Shown: piece by piece, positions 5,714 to 11,843 of the stretch
How positions within the stretch are numbered: position 1 is the first letter of the stretch
Layout of the letters: each line of letters begins with the position of its first letter
From: JBOGVA01 sp050692195
Lineage (GTDB): Bacteria > Actinomycetota > UBA4738
Direction of reading: 5' to 3'
Length of the DNA: 16,189 nucleotides
Assembly (NCBI GenBank): GCA_050692195.1
Contig: JBOGVA010000042.1
Location: 1 to 16,189 of the forward strand
Notes under the pieces: model-generated
What the model saw: only the letters and a program-made list of their open reading frames with translations
Databases searched by the model: none
What the model was told of the DNA's origin: nothing
Program-made: the position numbers and the translations under genes

Positions 5714-6934
5714 ATGGGATCGAAGCGGGCTGGCGGCTCGCCCTCGCCCAGGCTCACCGGCCGGGGGGTGCGCCGCAGGGAGTTCCTCGCATGGACGGGA
5801 GCGCTCGGGGGCGCGCTCCTCCTCCCCGGATGTGTCACCGGCGTGGGAGGCGGTACAACGCCCACATCGGCCGGCTACCGCGTTCCCGAGAGTATCCCTG
5901 CGGACGAGTCCGTCGATGTCACGGCTGACCTACAGTCCTTCTTCAACAGAGTCCCCGACGGCTCGACCATCAACTTCCCCTCCAATGCCCGCTATCGGAT
6001 AGATGGAACGCTTCTGTTCTCGAATCGGTGGGCTCTGACGATCCTTGGGAACGGGGCGCGATTTCGACGCATGACGCGAAACCCAAGCGGCGACGCATCG
6101 TTGTTCAGATTCATTCTTGGCGGAGATTTGATCCTTCGTCACCTCAGGTGGCAAGGAGACAACCCGAATGCGGGGACCGGCAACGCGGCCTTCGACCCGA
6201 TGAAGCAGTGGCAGAGCGCGCTCCGCTTGGGTGGGGTGGACGGAGCATTGGTGGATGGATGCAGGGCCTACGACGTTTATGGTGACTTCATTGAGGTGGG
6301 AGATCTTCGTCAGCCGCCGTGGACGTGGAGCAAGGACATCACCATTCGAGGTTGCACCTTCAAGCGGAGTGGGCGACAGGGTATCTCCGTCAATGCAGCC
6401 GATGGAGTGGACATCGACGGCAACGTGCTCGAAGAAGTGCAAATGTCCACGTTCGACCTCGAGCCAGCATTTGGAACGCAGGGCGTCCGTAACGTTAACG
6501 TTCGGCGAAACAAGACGAGGAACGGCCGGCTAACGTGGCTCGCTAACACAGGCGGCTCCACCGACCCCATGAACGGCAATATCCGGGTGATCGCGAACGA
6601 AATCCTGGAAGACGATCTGATCGGCGTCTCCGACAACACCTTGATCGACTTCATAGCCCCCGCCGGCTCGCGGCGAGCGCAATGCGTGATCGAAGACAAC
6701 GTTCTTCTAGCCCGGACAGGCTCGAACCCCGTCAACCTGTTCGAGCGCATCGACGGTCTGGAGTTCAACCGGAACGTCATCACCATTCCAGCAGCCCGGT
6801 CAAACAAGACAGGGCTTCGCCTGATCGACTGCACCGGGTTCCGAGTCCGTGACAACCGGTTCATAGGCGGAACGGCCGTGTGGGAAGTAATCCGTAGCTC
6901 GGATAACGTGGAGGCGCTCAACTCCTTCGACTAG
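5714..6934 (+). CDS. Tat-exported lipoprotein with right-handed parallel beta-helix
   Basis: This 406-residue protein is predicted to be exported. The N-terminus carries a twin-arginine signal (RRREFLAWTG, 20-29), a short hydrophobic stretch GALGGALLLPGC with Cys40 in a lipobox-like position, then a Gly/Thr linker. The body begins DVTADLQSFFNRVPDGSTIN (pectate-lyase-3-like start) and continues with repeated strand-turn units such as ITIRGCTF, VDIDGNVLEE, VNVRRNKT, IRVIANEI, CVIEDNVLL, LEFNRNVITI, FRVRDNRFIGG. Their N-containing turns at roughly 20-25-residue spacing are typical of right-handed parallel beta-helices acting on or binding polysaccharides. No catalytic set can be assigned. The start is decided by the Shine-Dalgarno GGAGGA at 5705-5710. 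It lies 17 bp after the helicase gene. Codon use is clearly less GC-rich than its neighbours, suggesting later acquisition. Its stop overlaps the stop of the convergent gene. Confidence 0.75.
   Translation: MGSKRAGGSPSPRLTGRGVRRREFLAWTGALGGALLLPGCVTGVGGGTTPTSAGYRVPESIPADESVDVTADLQSFFNRVPDGSTINFPSNARYRIDGTLLFSNRWALTILGNGARFRRMTRNPSGDASLFRFILGGDLILRHLRWQGDNPNAGTGNAAFDPMKQWQSALRLGGVDGALVDGCRAYDVYGDFIEVGDLRQPPWTWSKDITIRGCTFKRSGRQGISVNAADGVDIDGNVLEEVQMSTFDLEPAFGTQGVRNVNVRRNKTRNGRLTWLANTGGSTDPMNGNIRVIANEILEDDLIGVSDNTLIDFIAPAGSRRAQCVIEDNVLLARTGSNPVNLFERIDGLEFNRNVITIPAARSNKTGLRLIDCTGFRVRDNRFIGGTAVWEVIRSSDNVEALNSFD
6931..6934. other. shared CTAG: overlapping stop codons of two convergent genes
   Basis: The tetranucleotide CTAG gives TAG on the plus strand (6932-6934, end of the beta-helix lipoprotein gene) and TAG on the minus strand (6931-6933, end of the M50 peptidase gene). 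The two coding regions overlap by four bases, leaving no room for a bidirectional terminator between them. Confidence 0.95.
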
Positions 6935-8067
6935 GAACTCGTACGGTCGGCTTCGATCGCCCTGCGGCGCTGGAGCCACCGGGCGACGTCGACTGGGGTG
7001 ATGATGCCAATCACGTCGCCGTCGTCGACCACCAGGACGCGCTGCGCCTCCTCCTGCTGGAGCTTGCCCAGGACGCGGTCCATCGGGGTCTGGGGCGTCA
7101 CGGTGAGTTGCTCGCCGAGAGGGTCCATCGACTCGGCCACCCGGCGGATCGGCCACTCCTCCCGGGGCACGCGCTTGACCGCTCGCAGCGTCAGGAGCCC
7201 GACCGTCCGCTCGCCGTCCTGCACCGGGAACGCGCCGTGGTCGTGGCGCATGAAGTAGTCGTCCACCGCCTGCTGAAGGCTGATGTTCGCCGGGATGGGG
7301 AGGAGGTTCCTCACCATGACGTCGTCGGCCTCGACGCCTTGCAGGAAGCGGCGGATCTGCAGCTCCTGATACGAATTCTGCGCCGCCTGGGCCAGGAACC
7401 ACCCGATCGCCCCCAGCCACACCCCCGCGGCGAAGGCCCCGTCGAACAGCAGGAAGAGCCCGAGGGCCACCATCCCGTAGCCGACGATCTGCCCTCCGAT
7501 CGCGGCCACTCGAGTTGCCTGCGACAGGCTGTTCGTGGCCTTCCACACGGCCGACCGCAGGACCCGCCCCCCGTCGAGAGGGAACCCCGGAAGGAGGTTG
7601 AAGACCCCCAGCGACAGGTTGACCAAGCCCAGGTAGCCGAACACCCCCGCGATGGGCTCGGGCAGGGCGTCCTGCCCGAACATCCCGATGACGCCGAAGA
7701 CCGCCGCAAGCCCGAAGCTGGTCAGCGGCCCGACCACGCTGATGATGAACTCGTCCCACGGCCCCCTGGACTCCACCTTGGCCAGGGTGGCCCCCCCGAA
7801 CATGAACAGCGTGATCCCTTTCACCGGGATGTTCCTGGCCCTGGCCATCAGCGAGTGGGACAGCTCGTGCGTCAGCACCGAGCCGAAGAAGAGGATCGCG
7901 GTGGCTACCCCGAGGGCGATCGCGCCCGAGGTTCGGAGGTTCGGGTACACGGTCGCGTAGCGCACGTACAGGCTGTAGCTAACCAAAAGGGCGATGACGG
8001 CCCACGACGTGTCGATCCGGACCTCCACCCCCAGGATCCGCCCGAGCCGCCAGGAGTTCCCGAACAT
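6931..8067 (-). CDS. M50 (site-2-protease-like) membrane zinc metallopeptidase with two CBS domains
   Basis: This 378-residue integral membrane peptidase cleaves substrates within or near the membrane. The zinc site is visible: HELSH (67-71, His67, Glu68 and His71) and the distal NLLPGFPLDGGRV (157-169), whose LDG Asp is the third ligand. Hydrophobic segments surround these (about 22-38, 48-66, 108-130, 143-158, 187-235). The C-terminal part (about 253-375) holds two CBS repeats (DDVMVRNL...AFPVQD...GLLTLRAV and VAESMDPL...VLVVDD...GIITPVDVARWL), which usually bind adenosyl ligands and may control the peptidase. This is the common family architecture of group III site-2 proteases. Substrate unknown; no anti-sigma gene is next to it. 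The start at 8065-8067 has no close ribosome binding site but a TAACGT hexamer 8 nt upstream. The next gene on this strand ends 39 bp upstream. Confidence 0.9.
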   Translation of the reverse strand: MFGNSWRLGRILGVEVRIDTSWAVIALLVSYSLYVRYATVYPNLRTSGAIALGVATAILFFGSVLTHELSHSLMARARNIPVKGITLFMFGGATLAKVESRGPWDEFIISVVGPLTSFGLAAVFGVIGMFGQDALPEPIAGVFGYLGLVNLSLGVFNLLPGFPLDGGRVLRSAVWKATNSLSQATRVAAIGGQIVGYGMVALGLFLLFDGAFAAGVWLGAIGWFLAQAAQNSYQELQIRRFLQGVEADDVMVRNLLPIPANISLQQAVDDYFMRHDHGAFPVQDGERTVGLLTLRAVKRVPREEWPIRRVAESMDPLGEQLTVTPQTPMDRVLGKLQQEEAQRVLVVDDGDVIGIITPVDVARWLQRRRAIEADRTSS

Positions 8068-8075
8068 CGCCCGAT

Positions 8076-8081
8076 ACGTTA
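8076..8081 (-). promoter_or_regulatory. -10 hexamer TAACGT, leaderless start of the M50 peptidase gene
   Basis: On the minus strand TAACGT ends 8 nt before the ATG (8067-8065), within the 39-bp gap after the YgfZ-like gene. The only GGGAG lies upstream of this hexamer, too far for a ribosome binding site. The M50 gene therefore probably has its own promoter. Confidence 0.45.
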
Positions 8082-8106
8082 CTCCCTCGTCCCTCGGGAG
8101 ACGCCC

Positions 8107-8985
8107 TCAGGCCGGGTCGACGGCGATCAGGTCGATCCCGTGCTGTGTGATGAACGGTCCGGCCCGCAGCTCCCACCGAACCCTGGCCAGCGCGACCGAG
8201 CCGGCGGCCGCGTCGGCAGCGCTGGTGACCTCGCCGGCCTCCCGGCCGTCGTGCAGGATCCGGTCTCCCACGGCCACCGAGCCCTCCGCATGCAAGCGCC
8301 GGAGAACCCGCCGGGGATGCCCCAGGTTGCGCACCTTCGCCACAGCTTCCTGCCCCACGAAGCAGCCCTTGTCGAAGGAGACGGCATCCTCGAGCCCTCC
8401 CTCCTGGGGAAGGTCTTCTCCCGAGACGTCGACGCCGACCCTGGGGATCCCCGAGATCACTCTCCAGGCCTCCAGATCCTCCATCGTCGCCTCCCGGTAC
8501 GCCTCGGCCAGCGCCGAGCGCACGACGCCGCGGTTCTCCGACGAGGCGATCAGATCGACCCCTCCCCGGCCGGCACACGATGGGGTCGAGAAGGAGGCCC
8601 CGGGAACGGACGGCGGCTCGGAACGAGCGGGGAAGGAGAACAGCGCCAGATGGCCGCTGCGGTCTTCCAGGACCACGTCCGAGGAGAGGACGTATGGACC
8701 GAGCAGGGCGCCGATGTCGTTCGTCTGGGCGGGATCCTGGAGGAGGTACAGCGTGCCGCCCTGGGCCGTCACCGTGAACTCGGCTCGCACCCTCCCGGTG
8801 GGCGAGAGAAGCAGGGATCGCCGGGCCTTCCCCGGCGTGAGGTCCCGGATGTCCGCCGATACCAGGTCGTCCAGCCACTCGAGCGCCTCGGCCCCCGACA
8901 CCGCGACCTTTCGCCACGACGACAGGTCCACGAATGCGCCGCCTGACGCGATCAGCTCCACGTTCGCTGGGTCCGCAATGGTCAT
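8107..8985 (-). CDS. ygfZ: YgfZ/GcvT-like folate-binding protein
   Basis: This 292-residue protein belongs to the YgfZ/IBA57 family (GcvT-like fold), cytoplasmic tetrahydrofolate-dependent helpers in making or repairing Fe-S proteins such as the tRNA-modifying MiaB. The family signature K-G-C-[FY]-[VI]-G-Q-E is intact at 206-213 (KGCFVGQE), followed by VRNLGHPRR. The N-terminal part shows AFVDLSSWRKVAVSGAEALE, then WLDDLVSADI and LLLSPTGRVRAEF, the usual start and loop of the GcvT fold. The C-terminal barrel is short (GEVTSAA...ALARVRWE). Length is normal. The ATG at 8985-8983 is preferred over the upstream extension of the open frame because a TATCCT hexamer sits 8 nt before it and similarity starts there. 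It is divergent from the FAD-oxidase gene, 66 bp away. Confidence 0.88.
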   Translation of the reverse strand: MTIADPANVELIASGGAFVDLSSWRKVAVSGAEALEWLDDLVSADIRDLTPGKARRSLLLSPTGRVRAEFTVTAQGGTLYLLQDPAQTNDIGALLGPYVLSSDVVLEDRSGHLALFSFPARSEPPSVPGASFSTPSCAGRGGVDLIASSENRGVVRSALAEAYREATMEDLEAWRVISGIPRVGVDVSGEDLPQEGGLEDAVSFDKGCFVGQEAVAKVRNLGHPRRVLRRLHAEGSVAVGDRILHDGREAGEVTSAADAAAGSVALARVRWELRAGPFITQHGIDLIAVDPA

Positions 8986-8993
8986 CCGCTGAG

Positions 8994-8999
8994 AGGATA
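8994..8999 (-). promoter_or_regulatory. -10 hexamer TATCCT, leaderless start of the ygfZ-like gene
   Basis: On the minus strand TATCCT ends 8 nt before the ATG at 8985-8983. The spacer CTCAGCGG contains no Shine-Dalgarno. It lies in the 66-bp divergent region, back to back with the hexamer of the FAD-oxidase gene (9040-9045). Confidence 0.5.
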
Positions 9000-9039
9000 G
9001 CCCTTCGATCTTGGGACGAGGCCCGCCATGCAACGTGGC

Positions 9040-9045
9040 TAAGAT
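9040..9045 (+). promoter_or_regulatory. -10 hexamer TAAGAT, leaderless start of the FAD-oxidase gene
   Basis: TAAGAT ends 6 nt before the GTG at 9052. No ribosome binding site is present. The ATG inside the hexamer (9044) is out of frame with the gene. Together with the minus-strand hexamer it makes a compact divergent promoter pair. Confidence 0.5.
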
Positions 9046-9051
9046 GCCCGG

Positions 9052-10497
9052 GTGACCGCCCTCGATGCCCTGATCGCCCGGCTCCCACCGGGCACCGTCA
9101 GCACCCATCCAGGCGAACTCGCCGCCCACGCCCACGACCGGTGGGCGTTGGCCATGCTCAGGGAGGCTCGGGGCGACCGCGTGACGCCCCCCGCGGCTCT
9201 GGTCTTTCCCCGATCCACGGAGCACGTGGCGACGACGCTGGCCTGGGCCCAGGAGACGGAGACCGCGGTAGTGCCGCGGGGCGCGGCATCGGGTCTGGCC
9301 GGCGGCGCCGAAGCGCTCCAGCGCTCGGTGGTCCTCGACCTCTCGCTCATGGACACGATCCTGGCCATCGACACCGTCTCGCAGACGGTCGACGCCCAGG
9401 CCGGTGTTCGAGGGAGCGGGCTCGAAGCGGCCCTGGCGTCCCGTGGCCTGACCATCGGGCACTACCCCGAGTCCCTCGAGATCTCGACCGTGGGCGGGTG
9501 GGTGGCCACGGCCTCGGCGGGGTACGCCTCGGCGGGATACGGCTCCATCGAGGACCTCCTGGTTGGGCTCACCGCCGTCCTGCCCGGCGGATCCGTACTG
9601 AGGCTCAAGCCCGTCCCAAGATCGGCAGCGGGCCCGGACATCCGCAGGCTGTTCGTCGGGTCGGAGGGAACCCTGGGGGTCATCACCGAAGTGACGCTGG
9701 CCACGAGCCGGCTTCCGGCCGGCCACGTGTGGGAATGCTTCCGGCCACACTCGTTCGAGAGCGGGGCGGCCCTGGTCAGAGAGATCGTGCAGCGAGGCCA
9801 CCGGCCACTCGTCGTCCGGTTGCTCGACCAGGCCGAAGCATCGTCGCTGTTCGCCGCGTTCGGGCACGCGGGGCCCACGCTGATCGCCGGCTTCGATGCG
9901 GGAGCCCCGGCCGTCGAGGCACGGAGGTTCGAGCTGCGGCAGTTGGCGAAGGAGTTGGGGGGGCGGCCTCTGGGAACGGAGCTCGCCGATCACTGGTGGA
10001 CCCACCGTTACGACCCGGTGGCCTGGTACGAGGGCGCCATGGGCTCCGAGCGAACCTACGGTACCGGCGTGATCGTCGATGCCGTAGACGTGGCCGCCCT
10101 GTGGCGGCGCCTGCCCCATCTCTATGCCGACGTCCGGGGCGCCTTGCTCGGCCACGCGGAGGAGGTCGGCTGCCGTCTGGCCCATCCGAACACGACCGGT
10201 GGGTCTCTGCACTTCTCGTTCCTCGTCCGGGCGGCCGACGACCGCGAGGCCGAGAAGATCTACCGCCAAGCGTGGGAGGACGCGATGCACGCCTGCCTGT
10301 CGGCCGGTGGCACCATCACGCACCACCACGGCGTCGGGCTTCTCAAGGTCCCTCACCTGGCAGCGGAGATCGGCGACTCCGGCGTCGATGCCCTGCGGAG
10401 GATCAAGGCCGCGCTGGATCCCTCCGGGGTGCTGAACCCCGGCAAGCTCGTCCCACCCCCTTCCCCCGCCCCGCCCCCTTCCCCCGCCCCGATATGA
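9052..10497 (+). CDS. FAD-binding oxidase, alkyldihydroxyacetonephosphate-synthase/GlcD type
   Basis: This 481-residue flavoprotein is of the vanillyl-alcohol-oxidase/PCMH superfamily. FAD-binding features: LVFPRSTEHVATTLAWA (about 49-65), VVPRGAASGLAGGA (about 72-85, the pyrophosphate loop), GHYPESLEISTVGGWVAT followed by YGSIEDLLVG (about 137-172), and LFVGSEGTLGVITEVTL (about 199-215). The C-terminal domain ends with GTITHHHGVG (420-429) and LDPSGVLNPGKL. The triple-His HHHGVG and the YGTGVIVDAVDV strand are characteristic of alkylglycerone-phosphate synthase (AGPS), which makes ether-lipid precursors; related D-2-hydroxyacid oxidases are the main alternative. No acyltransferase or other ether-lipid gene is adjacent, so the pathway stays open. 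The start is GTG at 9052. The last residues (PPSPAP twice) come from an 18-bp tandem repeat and look like an appended low-complexity tail. The next gene starts 9 bp after the stop. Confidence 0.8.
   Translation: MTALDALIARLPPGTVSTHPGELAAHAHDRWALAMLREARGDRVTPPAALVFPRSTEHVATTLAWAQETETAVVPRGAASGLAGGAEALQRSVVLDLSLMDTILAIDTVSQTVDAQAGVRGSGLEAALASRGLTIGHYPESLEISTVGGWVATASAGYASAGYGSIEDLLVGLTAVLPGGSVLRLKPVPRSAAGPDIRRLFVGSEGTLGVITEVTLATSRLPAGHVWECFRPHSFESGAALVREIVQRGHRPLVVRLLDQAEASSLFAAFGHAGPTLIAGFDAGAPAVEARRFELRQLAKELGGRPLGTELADHWWTHRYDPVAWYEGAMGSERTYGTGVIVDAVDVAALWRRLPHLYADVRGALLGHAEEVGCRLAHPNTTGGSLHFSFLVRAADDREAEKIYRQAWEDAMHACLSAGGTITHHHGVGLLKVPHLAAEIGDSGVDALRRIKAALDPSGVLNPGKLVPPPSPAPPPSPAPI
10456..10491. 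repeat. perfect 18-bp tandem repeat, C-rich / G-rich
   Basis: Two exact copies of CCCCCTTCCCCCGCCCCG lie at 10456-10473 and 10474-10491. The minus strand is a run of G-tracts of four to five with short gaps, a strong G-quadruplex pattern. It encodes the last residues of the FAD oxidase and lies directly before the -10 hexamer of the next gene. Confidence 0.95.
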
Positions 10498-10498
10498 T
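10493..10498 (+). promoter_or_regulatory. -10 hexamer TATGAT, leaderless start of the M24 peptidase gene
   Basis: TATGAT (5 of 6 to TATAAT) overlaps the TGA stop of the FAD-oxidase gene (10495-10497) and ends 8 nt before the GTG at 10507. No ribosome binding site is present. The -35 region is occupied by the C-rich tandem repeat, with no -35 consensus. Confidence 0.5.
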
Positions 10499-10506
10499 GG
10501 CCGGCC

Positions 10507-11604
10507 GTGAGCCACGACTACGCCCGCCGGCTGGCCAGGGCCAGGGACGCCACCGAGCGAGCCGGGCTCGACGCGTTGGTCGTCACACCGTCGGCCGACC
10601 TCGTCTATCTGGTCGGGTACGACGCGCCGCAGCTGGAGCGGCTGACCGCCCTGGTCCTCCGGGTCGGTGGCGATCCGCTCCTCCTGGTACCCGAGCTGGA
10701 GCGGCCCCGGGCGGCCGCCTCACCGGCCGGCCAGCTGGTGGGAATCGATTCGTGGCCTGATTCTGAGGTTCCGTACGAGGCCCTCCGCCGCGCGCTGGGA
10801 GGCGCGGGGAGATACGGAGCCACCGACCGGATGTGGGGGAGGCACCTGCTGGAGCTCCAGAGGGCCCTTCCGAAGGCCGAGTTCGTCCCGGCGTCCCCCG
10901 TCATGTCCAGGCTCCGGACCCGGAAGGAACCGGAGGAGATCGAGCTGCTGGCCCGGGCGGGCAGCAGCGCCGACGAGACCTTCGGCCGAATCGCCCGGGA
11001 AGGACTGATGGGCCGGACGGAGGAGGAGGTCTCACGGTCGCTCGCCGCTCATCTGGTGGACACGGGGCACCAGTCGGCCGGCTCTGGCATCGTGGCCTCC
11101 GGCCCGAACGGAGCGTCACCCCATCACCAGCCCAGCGATCGCACCATCCGGCACGGGGACACGGTCGTGCTCGACTTCGGCGGGCGGGTCGGCGGGTACT
11201 ACTCCGACATCAGCCGCACGGTCTCGGCGGGGGAACCGACCCCGGAGGTGAGAGACGTCCACGAGATCGTCCGCGATGCGCAGGAAGCGGCGTTCCGTTC
11301 GGTTCGACCGGGCGTGCCCGCCGAAGACATCGACGAGACGGCCCGGCAGGTCATCGAAGGGGCGGGCTACGGCCACGCCATCCTGCACCGGACCGGCCAC
11401 GGCATCGGCCTGGAGGAACACGAGGAGCCGTACATCGTGAAGGGGAACGACCAGCCGCTCCAGCCGGGTATGTGCTTCTCCATCGAGCCCGGGATCTACC
11501 TCCAGAGTCGGTTCGGGGTTCGCATCGAAGACATCGTGGTGGTGACCGAGGATGGGGCGCGGCGGCTCAACGACGCTCCCCGAGAGCTGACCGTGGTCGC
11601 CTGA
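10507..11604 (+). CDS. Xaa-Pro peptidase (M24B, PepQ/PepP type)
   Basis: This 365-residue cytoplasmic metallopeptidase removes N-terminal residues before proline or splits Xaa-Pro dipeptides. The N-terminal creatinase-like domain (about 1-130; DALVVTPSADLVYLVGYDAP) is followed by the pita-bread catalytic domain. All five dinuclear metal ligands are visible: Asp223 (VVLDFGG), Asp234 (YYSDISRT), His298 (HRTGHGIGLEEHE), Glu327 (FSIEPGIY) and Glu341 (VRIEDIVVV). The extra active-site His lies in SPHHQPSDR (205-212). Length is normal for the PepQ group, and no signal peptide is seen. The start is GTG at 10507: the two ATGs just upstream (10494, 10497) are out of frame and there is no Shine-Dalgarno. 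It follows the FAD-oxidase gene by 9 bp but seems to have its own promoter hexamer. Exact specificity cannot be told. Confidence 0.9.
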   Translation: MSHDYARRLARARDATERAGLDALVVTPSADLVYLVGYDAPQLERLTALVLRVGGDPLLLVPELERPRAAASPAGQLVGIDSWPDSEVPYEALRRALGGAGRYGATDRMWGRHLLELQRALPKAEFVPASPVMSRLRTRKEPEEIELLARAGSSADETFGRIAREGLMGRTEEEVSRSLAAHLVDTGHQSAGSGIVASGPNGASPHHQPSDRTIRHGDTVVLDFGGRVGGYYSDISRTVSAGEPTPEVRDVHEIVRDAQEAAFRSVRPGVPAEDIDETARQVIEGAGYGHAILHRTGHGIGLEEHEEPYIVKGNDQPLQPGMCFSIEPGIYLQSRFGVRIEDIVVVTEDGARRLNDAPRELTVVA

Positions 11605-11746
11605 CCCTTACCGAGGGCGGTCCGTAACCGTTCCGCAACAACCTTTCGAATCCTCTTGCGGGGGACCGGCCCAGCCGCCATCATTTGGCATCCAAGTTCC
11701 GGGGGGGCCGTTCGTCGAAGGACCGCTGAGAGCAGACTGCCCAGGT

Positions 11747-11774
11747 GATTCGGGCCTGAGTTCGGAACCGAATC
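11747..11774 (+). promoter_or_regulatory. hairpin in the protease upstream region
   Basis: GATTCGG (11747-11753) pairs with CCGAATC (11768-11774) around a 14-nt loop. A shorter alternative pairing, TTCGG-AA-CCGAA, lies within 11761-11772. The right arm overlaps the GGAAC of the candidate promoter, so it may be an operator-like dyad and need not be an RNA structure. Confidence 0.35.
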
Positions 11775-11789
11775 CGCCATGGGAGCGTC
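11764..11789 (+). promoter_or_regulatory. candidate ECF-sigma promoter GGAAC-N17-CGTC
   Basis: GGAAC at 11764-11768 and CGTC at 11786-11789 are separated by 17 nt, like the GGAAC/CGTC promoters of cell-envelope-stress ECF sigma factors of actinobacteria (sigma-E type). Initiation 6-8 nt later would give a 5' leader of about 45-50 nt ending in the ribosome binding site of the protease gene. No sigma-factor gene is present in the window to support it. Confidence 0.35.
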
Positions 11790-11843
11790 CTATTCGATCG
11801 ACGGTTCCGTTTCGGGCGTCATTTTTGGGCGAGGGGGGCAGGG

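Larger units (their letters stand above)
11605..11843 (+). promoter_or_regulatory. 239-bp intergenic leader region of the protease gene
   Basis: This is the longest true intergenic gap in the second half of the window. I see no gene and no riboswitch consensus in it. It contains a 7-bp hairpin (11747-11774), an ECF-sigma-like promoter pair (11764-11789), and a purine-rich ribosome binding site GAGGGGG at 11831-11837, 6 nt before the ATG at 11844. No clear terminator for the M24 peptidase gene is visible at its start. Confidence 0.5.

Noticed and set aside
7108..8946. 612-residue plus-strand open frame across the M50 and ygfZ-like genes
   Set aside because: It spans two unrelated genes on the other strand and their intergenic gap, lacks motifs, and is dominated by Arg, His, Asp and Pro.
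9511..9540. 15-bp near-perfect tandem repeat inside the FAD-oxidase gene
   Set aside because: It encodes ASAGYASAGY within the FAD-binding loop, and the spacing between GGWVAT and YGSIEDL is the normal family length, so no extra copy has been inserted.
11605..11763. Riboswitch upstream of the secreted protease (c-di-GMP, c-di-AMP or cobalamin type)
   Set aside because: None of the conserved core motifs of these classes can be found by eye; only a short dyad is present further down.
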